A stretch of 64,000 bases of DNA from Anoxybacillus amylolyticus (GCF_001634285.1 NZ_CP015438.1:1872001-1936000); one strand, 5' to 3'. Counted from the first letter of the stretch, positions 1 to 8,864 are shown. A program made the numbers and translations. Notes: a model not told the origin generated them from the letters alone.

Positions 1-257
1 GCAACCTCGCCAAATTATTCACCCCGTATGTCCAACAAGGCTTTATCCAAGACTATTCGGTTCGATTTAAAGGCATGGTCTTTCTCGGTGACGTCATTAC
101 CCTTCACGCCACGTTAACCGAAAAAACAGACGGCCATCTTCGCTTTCGCGTCGCTGCCACTAACCAAAACGGCAACGACGTTATTCAAGGGGAAGTGGTG
201 GTTGCTTTATACGACCGCGAAGATCGCACAAGCTTCACCGAGGAGGAAACGCCTTAG
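1..257 (+). CDS. MaoC-like hotdog dehydratase, 3' end only
   Basis: The reading frame is open from the window edge and ends at TAG 255-257, so only about the last 85 residues are present. The visible part (KGMVFLGDVITLHATLTEK, then VIQGEVVVALYDRE) has the pattern of the C-terminal half of MaoC/hotdog-fold enoyl hydratases, where a beta-strand core carries a G-D-x-I/L turn. The catalytic D/H region would lie upstream, outside the window, so substrate and pathway cannot be read. A terminator follows. Family assignment rests on pattern recognition of a fragment. Confidence 0.6.
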   Translation, partial: NLAKLFTPYVQQGFIQDYSVRFKGMVFLGDVITLHATLTEKTDGHLRFRVAATNQNGNDVIQGEVVVALYDREDRTSFTEEETP

Positions 258-303
258 ACCGATGGCGCATGGAGTGAGACAGCTACCCAATCGTAAAATT
301 CGT

Positions 304-343
304 TAAAAAATCTCGATTCCTCAGACGGAATCGGGATTTTTTT
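304..343 (+). terminator. Intrinsic terminator after the MaoC-like gene
   Basis: A/T-flanked inverted repeat AAATCTCGATTCC / GGAATCGGGATTTTTT with a short loop and a seven-T tail. It separates the first gene from the membrane protein gene. Confidence 0.8.
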
Positions 344-415
344 GGGTCGCTATATGTGACGAGACGCACTACAGCGACGACTGGTTTATGATTGAATATT
401 AGTGGGGGGAAGAAC

Positions 416-916
416 ATGGTCTATTACATTTGGCTTGCCGTTAACGGCTTGCTTCTTATCTTTTCGTTGCTTTTTATTTGGGTGTTTCGTCCGTATGATT
501 CCACGACCGTACTAGCAGGAAAATTGCTCGCGCAACTAGCCATTCTTTTGTTTTTTATCAACGTCAATATGTACTTTATTTTTCTTGTCATCCGCAAATC
601 GAAAGTTCGGCGTGTGAAGGTCACGTTAAGCAAACGAGCAAGAACTATGATGAAAGCGCACATCTCGCTAGCGCTAGCCGGTGCGAGCATGATTTTGCTT
701 CACGGCATAGTCATGATATGGAAATTAGGAGCGACCATCGGGTTTATCCATCCGAAAATGGTCACTGGGTATGGGAGTATCGGCTTACTAGCCATCACAC
801 TGTTTGCTGGATTTCTTCGCCATCGCAAAGCGTCCCGGTTTAGAAGAAAGTTTCATCTTATCACCGCCATGCTGTTTGCGTGTTTGTTTCTCATCCATTT
901 ATTTTGGTCGATATAG
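416..916 (+). CDS. Small integral membrane protein, unknown function
   Basis: 166 residues with about five hydrophobic segments. I chose ATG 416 because GGGGGGAAG lies at the right distance upstream; a TTG at 392 would place the ribosome site inside the gene. Histidines sit within or next to the last three helices (AHISL, LLHGI, HLITA, LIHLF), a layout seen in b561/ferric-reductase-like haem-binding helices, but no family motif is clear enough to name. It lies alone between a terminator and the odhAB promoter. Role is unknown. Confidence 0.7.
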   Translation: MVYYIWLAVNGLLLIFSLLFIWVFRPYDSTTVLAGKLLAQLAILLFFINVNMYFIFLVIRKSKVRRVKVTLSKRARTMMKAHISLALAGASMILLHGIVMIWKLGATIGFIHPKMVTGYGSIGLLAITLFAGFLRHRKASRFRRKFHLITAMLFACLFLIHLFWSI

Positions 917-1283
917 GAGGAAGAAACGAGGGGATAATGGCTCTTTTAACGACATACAAGAACCGGCAAGTTTTTCTTTGAGGTCTACAAAGATTGTATC
1001 GAAATAATCATTTCACATGTAAGGATAATTTGCGTGTGCTCAACTTTCGTATGAAAAAAGTTAGAAAAATAAAAAAAATCAAGTTATTTGGATTTTCACT
1101 GAAACAGTAGTAAAATGGAAATGCAATCGGTTTATCACTATGAATATGTTGTAAAATAAAAATCCACCGTTTTTTGAAATCATAACAACTCCCCTATTGT
1201 ATAATACTTTTTTCATATGGGAGCTGCTAAAAAACGGCATTTATCGTGTAAAGCGATTTATTAGCTTTGGAGGGTATTCAAAC
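917..1283. other. Intergenic region upstream of odhA
   Basis: 367 bp without a convincing gene. A 14-codon ORF (ATG 937) follows a GAGGGG site but is probably not real. The second half is A/T-rich and carries the proposed odhA promoter and a long leader of about 160 nt. I see no riboswitch fold. Confidence 0.5.
1088..1116 (+). promoter_or_regulatory. Likely SigA promoter for odhAB
   Basis: TTGGAT (1088-1093) and TAAAAT (1111-1116) are separated by 17 bp. A second TATAAT at 1200-1205 has only a poor -35 with a 20-bp spacer. Prediction from sequence only. Confidence 0.45.
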
Positions 1284-4121
1284 ATGAACACGAATGAAAG
1301 TTTCAGAAATCCATGGGAAAAGTTTCACGGTCCAAATCTTGGATACGTCATGGAAATGTACGAGCGGTATTTACAAGATCCAAGTCTGGTTGATCCAGAA
1401 TTGAAAGACTTGTTTGACCGCTGGGGACCGCCTGAAATACAGGATGTGAACGATGCTGTTGATCAGAAATATTTTGCGCAGCACACTAATGTACGTGCGA
1501 ACTTGTTAGAAAAATATGTTCAGGCAATCAAATTGGCTGATGATATCCGTACTTTCGGGCATTTAGATGCTCAAATCAATCCGCTGGAAACAACTGAAAA
1601 AGATTCGAACCATCTCGATCTTCAACCGTTCGGACTAACGGAAGAAGATTTAAAATCGATTCCTGCTTCGATTATTAGTGCGTATTTGCCTAGCTATATG
1701 CAAAATGGGCTTGAAGCGATTCAATATTTAAAAACGGTTTATACATCGAAACTAGCGTTTGAATTTGGACATGTTCAAAATATTGAGGAAAAAAACTGGC
1801 TATTACAAATGGTCGAGTCAGGCAGCTATATCCCTTCGATCTCGAATGCGAAGAAAATGGAACTGTTAAAACGGCTCACAGAAGTGGAAGTGTTTGAGCA
1901 ATTTTTGCACCGGACATTCGTCGGTCAAAAACGTTTTTCAATTGAAGGGGTTGATACGCTAGTACCATTGCTTGATGAGATTATTTCAGAATCTGTACAA
2001 GCAGGGACAAAAACGATTAACATTGGAATGGCTCATCGCGGACGGCTAAATGTGCTGGCACACGTATTAGGCAAACCTTATGAAATGATTTTCGCAGAAT
2101 TTCAACATGCGCCGAATAAAGACTTAATTCCATCTGAAGGTTCGATTGGGATTACGTACGGATGGACGGGCGACGTCAAATATCATTTAGGGTTGGACCG
2201 AAAAATCAAGAAGGAGAATACCGTTCGCGCGGTTATTACGTTAGCTAACAACCCAAGCCATTTAGAATTTGTCAATCCTGTTGTGGTTGGCTATACGCGT
2301 GCTGCTCAAGAAACGCGCAGCGCACCCGGCTTCCCTAAACAAGACGAAAATCAATCGCTTGCGATTTTAATTCATGGCGATGCAGCGTTTCCAGGACAAG
2401 GAGTCGTGGCGGAAACGTTAAACTTAAGCCGGTTAAAAGGCTATCAAACAGGCGGTACGATCCATATCATTGCCAATAATATGATTGGATTTACGACAGA
2501 AAGTGAAGATTCTCGTTCCACGAAATATGCGAGCGATTTAGCGAAAGGATTTGAAATTCCAATTGTTCATGTCAATGCCGATGACCCGGAAGCGGTGCTT
2601 GCAGCAGCTCATTTTGCTGTTATTTACCGCCAAACGTTTAAGAAAGACTTTTTAATTGATTTAATTGGATATCGTCGTCACGGTCATAATGAAATGGATG
2701 AACCTGCTGCAACGAATCCAGTAATGTATCAAATCATTCGTAAACATCCGACTGTTCGTAATCTTTATAAGAATCGCCTTAAACAGCAAGGGATCATTCG
2801 ATCAACGGAAGAGGTGGATCGCTTTACAGAAGAAATAGAGAAGAGACTGCAAGCAGCTTATGAGAAAGTAGCGAGTGTCAAAGAAGAACTCGATTACGAA
2901 ATGAATCCCCCGGAAGTAGCGGAAAAAGGGATTTCAAACATCGATACAACGGTACCTGTTCATGTGCTTGAACGAGTAAATCACGAACTTGTACAATGGC
3001 CAGAGAATTTTCACGTATTTAATAAGTTGGAACGAATTTTGCAGCGGCGCATTACTGCTTTTCAAGAAAACAAGATCGATTGGGCACATGCGGAAGCGTT
3101 AGCCTTTGCCACGATTCTTCAAGATGGCATTCCGATTCGGTTGACAGGGCAAGATTCAGAGAGAGGAACGTTCGCCCAACGTCATCTTGTTTTACATGAT
3201 GAAAAAACAGGAAAAGTCTTTTCGCCGCTACATCATCTATCAGGCAGTAGAGCATCTTTTGCGATTCACAATAGCCCGCTGTCCGAGACGAGTGTGCTTG
3301 GGTTTGAATACGGTTATAACGTATTTGCTCCTGAAACATTAGTGCTATGGGAAGCGCAATTCGGCGATTTTGCGAACTCTGCGCAAGTCATTATTGACCA
3401 GTTTATCTCATCAGGAAGAGCGAAATGGGGACAAAAATCTGGTCTTATGATGTTGCTTCCGCACGGATACGAAGGACAAGGCCCCGAGCATTCAAGCGCC
3501 CGTTTGGAACGGTTTTTGACATTAGCGGCTGAAAATAACTGGACCGTCGCGAATATGACGAAATCATCACAATACTTCCATATTTTGCGCCGTCAAGCGT
3601 TAATTTTACAAAAAGAAGAAGTGCGGCCGCTGATCATTATGTCGCCGAAAAGCTTATTGCGTCATCCATTAGTTATGTCAAAAGTAGCGGATTTGAGCGA
3701 GGGAAGTTTCCAACCGGTGTTGCCACAACCAGGATTAGGATATGCACCAGAAAAAGTTGAACGACTAATCTTATGTTCGGGTAAAATCGCAATTGATTTA
3801 GCGGAAAAATTAGAAGAAATACAAGATAAAAACTGGTTCCATATTTTACGGGTAGAGGAGTTGTATCCGTTCCCAATGGAAGAAATTGCTCGTTACATGA
3901 AGCAGTTCCCGAATTTAAAAGAAATGGTGTGGGTACAAGAAGAACCGAAAAATATGGGAGCTTGGAACTTTGTCGAACCTCGCTTGCTTACATTAGCCCC
4001 TGCGGGAGTCCAAGTTGCTTATGTCGGACGCAGAAGACGATCCAGCACGGCAGAAGGCGATCCAATTGTTCATAAAAAAGAACAAGCGCGCATTATAAAC
4101 CAAGCCTTCACGCGCTCGTAA
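1284..4121 (+). CDS. odhA: 2-oxoglutarate dehydrogenase E1 component
   Basis: E1 of the 2-oxoglutarate dehydrogenase complex: thiamine-diphosphate-dependent decarboxylation of 2-oxoglutarate and transfer of succinyl to the E2 lipoyl domain (TCA cycle, cytosol). 945 residues, the normal length for Bacillus OdhA. Start is ATG 1284 ([21 protein letters not shown]) behind TTTGGAGGG; an upstream in-frame extension lacks a ribosome site. Visible signatures include [26 protein letters not shown] and IANNMIGF around the thiamine-diphosphate site, and the C-terminal transketolase half with [13 protein letters not shown]. odhB follows after 29 bp, so the two form the usual operon. Confidence 0.97.
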   Translation: MNTNESFRNPWEKFHGPNLGYVMEMYERYLQDPSLVDPELKDLFDRWGPPEIQDVNDAVDQKYFAQHTNVRANLLEKYVQAIKLADDIRTFGHLDAQINPLETTEKDSNHLDLQPFGLTEEDLKSIPASIISAYLPSYMQNGLEAIQYLKTVYTSKLAFEFGHVQNIEEKNWLLQMVESGSYIPSISNAKKMELLKRLTEVEVFEQFLHRTFVGQKRFSIEGVDTLVPLLDEIISESVQAGTKTINIGMAHRGRLNVLAHVLGKPYEMIFAEFQHAPNKDLIPSEGSIGITYGWTGDVKYHLGLDRKIKKENTVRAVITLANNPSHLEFVNPVVVGYTRAAQETRSAPGFPKQDENQSLAILIHGDAAFPGQGVVAETLNLSRLKGYQTGGTIHIIANNMIGFTTESEDSRSTKYASDLAKGFEIPIVHVNADDPEAVLAAAHFAVIYRQTFKKDFLIDLIGYRRHGHNEMDEPAATNPVMYQIIRKHPTVRNLYKNRLKQQGIIRSTEEVDRFTEEIEKRLQAAYEKVASVKEELDYEMNPPEVAEKGISNIDTTVPVHVLERVNHELVQWPENFHVFNKLERILQRRITAFQENKIDWAHAEALAFATILQDGIPIRLTGQDSERGTFAQRHLVLHDEKTGKVFSPLHHLSGSRASFAIHNSPLSETSVLGFEYGYNVFAPETLVLWEAQFGDFANSAQVIIDQFISSGRAKWGQKSGLMMLLPHGYEGQGPEHSSARLERFLTLAAENNWTVANMTKSSQYFHILRRQALILQKEEVRPLIIMSPKSLLRHPLVMSKVADLSEGSFQPVLPQPGLGYAPEKVERLILCSGKIAIDLAEKLEEIQDKNWFHILRVEELYPFPMEEIARYMKQFPNLKEMVWVQEEPKNMGAWNFVEPRLLTLAPAGVQVAYVGRRRRSSTAEGDPIVHKKEQARIINQAFTRS

Positions 4122-4150
4122 CTATAAAAATGGCGAAAGGAGATACAACA

Positions 4151-5383
4151 GTGGCAGAAATTAAAGTACCGGAATTAGCAGAATCGATTACGGAAGGAAC
4201 GATTTCCCGATGGCTCAAACAACCGGGAGATTTTATCCATAAAGGGGAGCCGATTGTAGAGTTAGAAACCGATAAAGTCAATGTAGAATTAATGGCTGAA
4301 GCATCAGGGATTATTGCTCAATTGTTATTTCATGAAGGAGATACCGTCCGCGTAGGGGATACAATCGCCATTGTATCAGAAGAAGCGGAAACAAACGTTT
4401 CACAAGTAGAAGAAACACCGCAGCAAGACCAACCGACCGCTACAAAAGAAGAGCCGGTCAAGGAAGAACCTGTCGCAAAACCAACTCAACGACCGATCGC
4501 TTCACCAGCAGCAAGAAAGCTGGCCCGTGAAAAAGGCATTGATTTATCGAAAGTAACGCCGGTTGATCCGCTAGGTCGCATCCGTAAACATGATGTAGAA
4601 GCGTACTCGAATCAGTCAGTTCCATCGTCACCTGCACTAGAAGCAGTCAAACCGGCGATGCCGAACGCATTTGAACTAGAAAAGCCAGTCGAACGAATCC
4701 GCATGTCCCGACGCCGCCAAACGATTGCGAAACGGTTGGTGGAAGTTCAACACACCGCAGCGATGCTGACAACATTTAACGAGATTGACATGACGGGCAT
4801 TATCCACTTGCGCAATCGTCGCAAAGATGCGTTTTATCAAGAACACGACGTGCGGCTTGGCTTTATGTCGTTCTTCACGAAAGCCGTCGTCGCAGCATTG
4901 AAAAAATATCCGCTGCTAAATGCTGAAATTCAAGGCGATGAAATTATTGTGAAAAAATACTATGATATCGGGGTAGCTGTATCGACGGACGAAGGGTTAG
5001 TCGTTCCTGTCGTACGCGACGCGGACAAGAAAAATTTCGCCGAGATTGAGCGAGAGATTTTACACTTAGCAACAAAAGCGCGTGAAAATAAATTAAGCTT
5101 AAAAGATCTGCAAGGAGGTACATTTACGATTACTAACGGCGGAGTGTTTGGTTCGTTACTGTCCACGCCTATTTTAAACGGGCCGCAAGTCGGCATTTTA
5201 GGCATGCATAAAATCCAACTTCGCCCTGTTGCCATCGATGAAGAGCGCATGGAAAACCGCCCGATGATGTATGTGGCGCTATCCTACGACCACCGCATTA
5301 TCGACGGCAAAGAAGCGGTCGGCTTTTTAGTGAAAGTAAAAGAGCTTCTTGAAGATCCAGAGCAGTTATTGTTAGAATCATGA
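4151..5383 (+). CDS. odhB: Dihydrolipoyllysine succinyltransferase, E2 of 2-oxoglutarate dehydrogenase
   Basis: E2 transfers the succinyl group from the lipoyl arm to CoA and forms the core of the complex. 410 residues: N-terminal lipoyl domain with the lipoylated lysine in ETDKVNVEL (about residues 38-46), a Pro/Glu/Lys-rich linker, a peripheral subunit-binding domain ([18 protein letters not shown]...GRIRKHDV), and the catalytic domain ending in [16 protein letters not shown] with the catalytic His/Asp. I chose GTG 4151 because GAAAGGAG lies 8 nt upstream and the product then starts MAEIKVPEL as in Bacillus. Its stop codon lies inside the terminator stem. Confidence 0.96.
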   Translation: MAEIKVPELAESITEGTISRWLKQPGDFIHKGEPIVELETDKVNVELMAEASGIIAQLLFHEGDTVRVGDTIAIVSEEAETNVSQVEETPQQDQPTATKEEPVKEEPVAKPTQRPIASPAARKLAREKGIDLSKVTPVDPLGRIRKHDVEAYSNQSVPSSPALEAVKPAMPNAFELEKPVERIRMSRRRQTIAKRLVEVQHTAAMLTTFNEIDMTGIIHLRNRRKDAFYQEHDVRLGFMSFFTKAVVAALKKYPLLNAEIQGDEIIVKKYYDIGVAVSTDEGLVVPVVRDADKKNFAEIEREILHLATKARENKLSLKDLQGGTFTITNGGVFGSLLSTPILNGPQVGILGMHKIQLRPVAIDEERMENRPMMYVALSYDHRIIDGKEAVGFLVKVKELLEDPEQLLLES

Positions 5384-5407
5384 GGGGAGTTCCCTCATGA
5401 TTTTTAT
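5376..5407 (+). terminator. Terminator of odhAB
   Basis: Inverted repeat AATCATGAGGG / CCCTCATGATT followed by TTTTATTT; the odhB stop TGA is part of the left arm. Confidence 0.85.
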
Positions 5408-5438
5408 TTACACATCAAATACTTGGTAGGAGGAGAAG

Positions 5439-5684
5439 ATGGACGTTACGAAAGAATTAGCAATGCGAATCGCTCGTGCAAATAGGATTGCAGTGTTGAC
5501 GGGGGCAGGAATGAGCACGGAATCGGGCATTCCTGATTTTCGCAGCGAAAATGGGATTTATGCGCAAGAAGAAGATGTCGAATACTATTTGTCTGAATAC
5601 TACTTTGCCAAAAATCCAGTTGATTTTTGGCAGCGTTTAATTTCGTGGCGCCTGTCACGCCCTGAGGATTGTCGAGATTTGTAG
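5439..5684 (+). pseudogene. Sirtuin (NAD-dependent deacylase), 5' fragment cut by repeat R1
   Basis: Starts at ATG 5439 behind AGGAGGAG and encodes the N-terminal Rossmann part of a CobB/SrtN-like sirtuin. The NAD-binding motif GAGMSTESGIPDFRS is clear at about residues 23-37. Identity is lost after DFWQR, about residue 67, where repeat R1 starts; the last 14 or so codons come from R1 and end in its TAG. The catalytic His and the four zinc cysteines are missing and I do not find the 3' part in the window. Sirtuins are about 240 residues, so this is a dead gene marking the left edge of the island. Confidence 0.9.
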
Positions 5685-5730
5685 AAACAGAGAGTCATAG
5701 CGTGGCTCTCTGTTTTTGCATGTGCGCTCC
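5645..5730 (+). repeat. R repeat copy 1
   Basis: About 86 bp. Hairpin 1 is GGCG(CCTGTCA)CGCC; hairpin 2 is a perfect terminator, AAACAGAGAG / CTCTCTGTTT (5685-5694 and 5706-5715, 11-nt loop) followed by more T and GCATGTGCGCTCC. It interrupts the sirtuin gene and is followed at once by the tail of an rpn gene. Same orientation as all other copies. Confidence 0.9.
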
Positions 5731-5742
5731 TCATGATGGCAA

Positions 5743-5825
5743 GGACGAGAAGAGGGACTGAAAGGAGGCATGAAACAAAAAGAGCGGGAAATGATTGAAA
5801 AAGGGATGAGCATTGCCAAGATTGC
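5743..5825 (+). pseudogene. Rpn-family gene, C-terminal tail remnant
   Basis: A relic encoding approximately MKQKEREMIEKGMSIAKIA, nearly the tail of the rpn genes at 23685 and 29878. The R-type sequence before it (CATGATGGCAAGG) runs directly into this tail, so the leader and nuclease body were deleted. It shows that R1 once headed an rpn unit inserted in the sirtuin gene. Confidence 0.75.
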
Positions 5826-5930
5826 AATCGGCCTTACAGATTGTTTTCTATCGCTATGCAGAGAAGTATGGCATTTGCGCTGATCAAATTGCCGTTGCCG
5901 GCAATAGTGCCTGCGGGAATCTTAGGGCGT
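5822..5930 (+). pseudogene. Alpha/beta-hydrolase (esterase/lipase) internal fragment
   Basis: Encodes QIVFYRYAEKYGICADQIAV followed by AGNSACGNL, matching the nucleophile elbow (GDSAGGNL) of fold-3 esterases with a degenerate G-N-S-A-C. Only about 35 codons are present; the fragment stops at the truncated R copy at 5929. A scrap of a chromosomal gene, not functional. Confidence 0.6.
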
Positions 5931-5951
5931 GGTGCCTGTCACACCCCGAAG
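5929..5951 (+). repeat. Truncated R repeat, hairpin-1 part only
   Basis: GTGGTGCCTGTCACACCCCG matches the first 23 bp of R; the terminator hairpin is absent. It lies exactly at the junction between the esterase fragment and a truncated IS110 gene. Confidence 0.7.
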
Positions 5952-6179
5952 TTAAAGCAAATTGTACAACGGCTTCCAGTACACGTTTGCCGATTCCGTC
6001 GCCACGTGCGTCACACCTATTTCTTTCAACCGGTTCACAAACTCCAGCAATTCATCGGTCATAGGACGGAATGTTCGAATTGCTTTTCCTTTAGGGGTGA
6101 TGGTACAAGCAGTAATCGGTTTTTGCTGAACATCGATTCCACAACAACGTTCAATACATCCATCGCGTTCCTTCTCCAT
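5952..6179 (-). pseudogene. IS110-family transposase, N-terminal fragment
   Basis: Reading leftwards from ATG 6179, the product contains ERCCGIDVQQKPITACTI, then THVATESANVYWKPLYNLL. This is the N-terminal RuvC-like DEDD domain of IS110 recombinases (G-I/L-D-V and A-x-E-S/T-x-V-Y-W-K-P). It is cut after about 75 residues at the R fragment (5951). Not functional, and distinct from the IS110 at 18.8 kb. Confidence 0.85.
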
Positions 6180-6297
6180 CTCGCCTTGAAAGACAGAAGT
6201 CGATGGGCTTCTGTCTTCTTTTGGTTTGAAAACTAGCAGGAAAAATCGCTCATGCTGCCGAATAAAGGAGTTAAACCATCGTATGCGAGGTGAAGAT

Positions 6298-7185
6298 ATG
6301 TCCATTGACCACGATCGTTTGTTTAAAGAGTTAATTCAAACGTTTTTTGAAGAATTTATTGTTCTCTTTTTTCCAATGATGCATGAGCATATCGACTTTC
6401 ACCATTTATCGTTTTTGTCGGAGGAGTTGTTCACCGATGTGACAGCAGGGGAGAAGTACCGCGTCGATTTGCTTGTCGAAACGAAGCTCAAAGGTGAAGA
6501 CGGGCTAGTGATCGTGCATATCGAAAACCAAAGCTATGTGCAACCGTCGTTTCCTGAAAGGATGTTTATTTACTTTAGCCGTTTGTTTGAAAAGTACCGT
6601 AAAAATATCGTACCGATTGCCGTATTTAGCTACGATACGATCCGCGACGAACCATCTACATTTACGCTTCAATTTCCTTTTGGCCACGTGCTAGACTTTC
6701 GCTTTTTCACCGTGGAATTACGTAAACAAAACTGGCGAAACTACATTCGTAACGATAACCCAATCGCCGCTGCATTGTTAAGCAAGATGGGGTATACTGA
6801 AGGTGAACGGGTAGAACTGAAAAAACAATTTTTACGCATGCTTGTACGGATGGAATTAGACGAAGCGAAACAACGGTTACTGTTTGGCTTTTTTGAAACA
6901 TATGTGAAGCTATCGGATGAAGAAGAACAAAGACTGCGAAGCGAGGTGAATGAAATGGAGACGAAAGAAAAAGAACAAGTGCTTGAACTGATTATTTCGT
7001 ATGAACAAAAAGCGTTGGAAAAAGGAAGAGAAGAAGGGATCAAACAAGGAATCAAACAAGGGATGAGACAGGGGATGAAGCATCTTGTACAAACGATGTC
7101 GAGAAAAGGAATGAGTGTAAAAGATATTGCGAACGTCACTGACCTTGCGGAAGAAGAAGTGCAGCAAATGTTGAAGAAGGAATAA
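6298..7185 (+). CDS. Rpn-family PD-(D/E)XK nuclease, copy 1 (subtype I)
   Basis: 295 residues, intact. ATG 6298 follows GCGAGGTGA. The family is annotated as recombination-promoting nuclease or PD-(D/E)XK transposase; in E. coli Rpn proteins are toxic DNA nucleases with anti-phage activity. Visible parts: nuclease core with YRVDLLVETK (D57) and VHIENQ (E76, Q78), then SFPERMFIYFSRLFEK, a helical middle, and a C-terminal coiled region with GREEGIKQGIKQGMRQG repeats followed by a short tail (KGMSVKDIANVTDLAEEEV). An internal ATG at 6955 with its own ribosome site lies in frame. The usual R and leader are missing; an IS110 scrap lies directly upstream. Confidence 0.88.
   Translation: MSIDHDRLFKELIQTFFEEFIVLFFPMMHEHIDFHHLSFLSEELFTDVTAGEKYRVDLLVETKLKGEDGLVIVHIENQSYVQPSFPERMFIYFSRLFEKYRKNIVPIAVFSYDTIRDEPSTFTLQFPFGHVLDFRFFTVELRKQNWRNYIRNDNPIAAALLSKMGYTEGERVELKKQFLRMLVRMELDEAKQRLLFGFFETYVKLSDEEEQRLRSEVNEMETKEKEQVLELIISYEQKALEKGREEGIKQGIKQGMRQGMKHLVQTMSRKGMSVKDIANVTDLAEEEVQQMLKKE
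6955..7185 (+). CDS. Predicted intragenic Rpn short form (antitoxin), copy 1
   Basis: In-frame ATG 6955 lies 6 nt after GAGGTG (6943-6948). It would give a 76-residue protein (METKEKEQVLELIISYEQKA...) containing only the coiled C-terminal part of Rpn. For E. coli rpn genes an internal start is known to produce a small protein that neutralises the long nuclease; transfer of that model here is inference from the conserved ribosome site in all non-deleted copies. Confidence 0.6.
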   Translation: METKEKEQVLELIISYEQKALEKGREEGIKQGIKQGMRQGMKHLVQTMSRKGMSVKDIANVTDLAEEEVQQMLKKE

Positions 7186-7488
7186 AGGATTTGTTCGCCA
7201 TTTCACAACTGTCGTCGACTTCCAATCTTGGATCGTCGGCAGTTTGCTTTTTATTTTTCGGCTTAGTCAACTACCCACTCTTAAAGCTAGTGGCTTTTGA
7301 AGTCGGGGTCTCCTGCGCGAATAAAGATGAAACAGCTTCAACGAGACATGGTACATGATATGAAGTTAACAATAACGGCGTAGTAGATAAAAATAACGCA
7401 AAGCTTTCAGAGGATGGAACAGGCAGCCATCGCCCTTGTTGGAGATGAGGGAGTGCCACCCCGCCTGAAGTTTTGCGAAATCGAATGG
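7186..7488. other. Gene-free stretch with possible IS200/IS605 right-end relic
   Basis: No credible gene. Near 7267-7300 the minus strand reads GAGACCCCGACTTC, then AAGAGTGGGTAGTTGAC, resembling the 3' end of a TnpB guide-RNA scaffold/right end of IS200/IS605-type elements. No tnpA or tnpB is present. The rest (7300-7480) contains G/C-rich stem-like stretches of unknown meaning. Confidence 0.35.
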
Positions 7489-7519
7489 ATCCATAGCGGG
7501 AGAGGCTATGGATTTTTTT
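7489..7519 (+). terminator. Intrinsic terminator
   Basis: Perfect 9-bp stem ATCCATAGC / GCTATGGAT with 7-nt loop and seven T. Confidence 0.85.
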
Positions 7520-7571
7520 GTTTTACCACTATGCAATAGGCGACGTTACAAGGATGGTATGAAAATGTGTC

Positions 7572-7599
7572 TTGACATGTCGCGTTTTTGTTGTATAAT
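7572..7599 (+). promoter_or_regulatory. Strong SigA-type promoter before the NYN gene
   Basis: Consensus TTGACA (7572-7577) and TATAAT (7594-7599) with a 16-bp spacer. Expected start near 7606. Confidence 0.8.
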
Positions 7600-7648
7600 T
7601 GTGCGTAGAATAAACGCTGTCGTTCATATGGATGGCAGGTCAAGAAGG

Positions 7649-7679
7649 GGAGCGGCATCGTGTCGCTCCTTTTGTTTTT
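7649..7679 (+). terminator. Attenuator-like hairpin in the NYN leader
   Basis: GGAGCG (7649-7654) pairs with CGCTCC (7664-7669), followed by TTTTGTTTTT. It lies about 45 nt after the expected transcription start and 20 nt before the chosen NYN start codon, so most transcripts might end here unless read-through is regulated. Confidence 0.6.
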
Positions 7680-7698
7680 CATGTGGGGAGGGATGTTT

Positions 7699-8262
7699 TT
7701 GTATTCACGAATCGCCCTATTTATTGACGGCGGGTATCTTGACAACGTATTGAAATGGCATGGAAAAGCCAAAATTGATTACAGTAAGCTTGCTGCAGCT
7801 ATGGCTAACGATCACTTGCTTCTGAGAACGTACTACTATCACTGTCTCCCTTATCAATCTCCAAATCCATCTTCAGAGGAAAAAGAGTATTTTTCCAATG
7901 CTCAAAGTTTTTTCAAAAGATTGAACAGACTAGAAAGTTTTACTGTTCGAGAAGGAAAACTTGCATTCCGCGGTATTGATGATCGTGGTTCCCCAGTGTT
8001 CGAGCAAAAGCGTGTCGATGTGATGCTAGCGACAGACTTAGTTATGCATAGTACGAAAAAACTGATTACGCATGCAGCTCTTTTAACAGGGGATAGCGAC
8101 TTTTTGCCAGCGTTGCAAATTGCACAATCAGAAGGAGTGCATATTACTCTCTATTATTCAGATGAAAGCGACGACATTCGCCCGCACGATGAACTGTTGG
8201 ATATTGTCGATGATCGGAGATTGATCAACAAGGAGTTCATCCATAGTATTAAAAGAGGATAA
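7699..8262 (+). CDS. NYN-domain (LabA/DUF88-type) putative ribonuclease
   Basis: 187 residues. NYN domains are PIN-like metal-dependent RNases. Seen here: N-terminal ALFIDGGYLDN with the first catalytic Asp (about residues 6-16), KRVDVMLATDLV in the middle, and LLTGDSDFLPALQIA with the D-S-D-F acidic pair (about 133-147). I chose TTG 7699 because GGGGAGGG lies 6 nt upstream; ATG 7693 touches the ribosome site and ATG 7660 lies in the attenuator. Driven by a strong promoter and an attenuator-like hairpin. An orphan HicB follows after about 96 bp. Stand-alone NYN proteins occur as toxins or RNA-decay enzymes; the target is unknown. Confidence 0.85.
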   Translation: MYSRIALFIDGGYLDNVLKWHGKAKIDYSKLAAAMANDHLLLRTYYYHCLPYQSPNPSSEEKEYFSNAQSFFKRLNRLESFTVREGKLAFRGIDDRGSPVFEQKRVDVMLATDLVMHSTKKLITHAALLTGDSDFLPALQIAQSEGVHITLYYSDESDDIRPHDELLDIVDDRRLINKEFIHSIKRG

Positions 8263-8358
8263 TGACATAGTGTATGAAACCTGTGGCTCTTTTTTGTTTG
8301 GATCATATTACATTGGTAATTGAAACGAATTTATGCTCCAATAGAGAGGACAGTGTAT

Positions 8359-8649
8359 ATGAAAAAAGACCGCTATATTTATCCGGCTATTTTCGATGAT
8401 GACAGCGATGGAATATCTGTGGAATTTCCTGATCTCCCTGGATGTTTCACGTGCGGCGATACAGAAGAAGAAGCGCTGCAAATGGCAAAAGAAGCGTTAG
8501 CATTGCATTTGTATGGATTAGAACAGGAGAATGGAGCGATTCCTGAGCCTTCAAAATTATCAGACATTCAATACAAAAATAATAAAACCGTTGCCTTTAT
8601 TGAGGTATGGATGCCGCCTTTTCGCTATGAAATGGAAAAAAGACGTTAA
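8359..8649 (+). CDS. HicB-family antitoxin-like protein, orphan
   Basis: 96 residues, ATG 8359 behind GAGAGGAC. The N-terminal part YIYPAIFDDDSDGISVEFPD followed by LPGCFTCGDTEEEALQMAKEAL is the classic HicB fold (partly RNase-H-like, inactive), which binds the HicA RNase toxin. No HicA ORF lies on either side, and the C-terminus is short with no clear DNA-binding helix. Its neighbour is the NYN RNase; whether it acts as that protein's partner is speculation. It may instead be an isolated HicB relic. Confidence 0.85.
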   Translation: MKKDRYIYPAIFDDDSDGISVEFPDLPGCFTCGDTEEEALQMAKEALALHLYGLEQENGAIPEPSKLSDIQYKNNKTVAFIEVWMPPFRYEMEKRR

Positions 8650-8770
8650 CAATTCCAAAATAGTTTGATGATTGAGTGAAAAAATATCATGTAAACTACT
8701 CACAAGTTCTTCAAGAGGCATTCAAAGAAGCATTTAGGTGTTCATGAGAGGAGAGTTGAATCAATTGATG

Positions 8771-8817
8771 AGAATCCCCCTTCCTTGGCAATGAGGGAGG
8801 GGGATTCTGGTGTTTTT
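8771..8817 (+). terminator. Strong intrinsic terminator
   Basis: Stem AGAATCCCCCTTCCTT / GAGGGAGGGGGATTCT, then GGTGTTTTT. It isolates the restriction locus from the upstream genes. Confidence 0.85.
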
Positions 8818-8850
8818 AAAAATGATAAATATAGAAATGTCATGTTTTGT

Positions 8851-8864
8851 CGAATGTCTGTTCT
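8851..8864 (+). promoter_or_regulatory. Possible LexA/DinR-like box before the restriction locus
   Basis: CGAATGTCTGTTCT resembles the Gram-positive SOS box CGAACRNRYGTTYC (11 of 14 positions by eye). It lies close to a possible -10 (TATAAT at about 8882-8887). Weak match; regulation is inference. Confidence 0.3.

Noticed and set aside
1197-1283. Longer OdhA start upstream of ATG 1284
   Set aside because: The extension has no ribosome site and no similarity to the conserved [14 protein letters not shown] start; TTTGGAGGG supports 1284.
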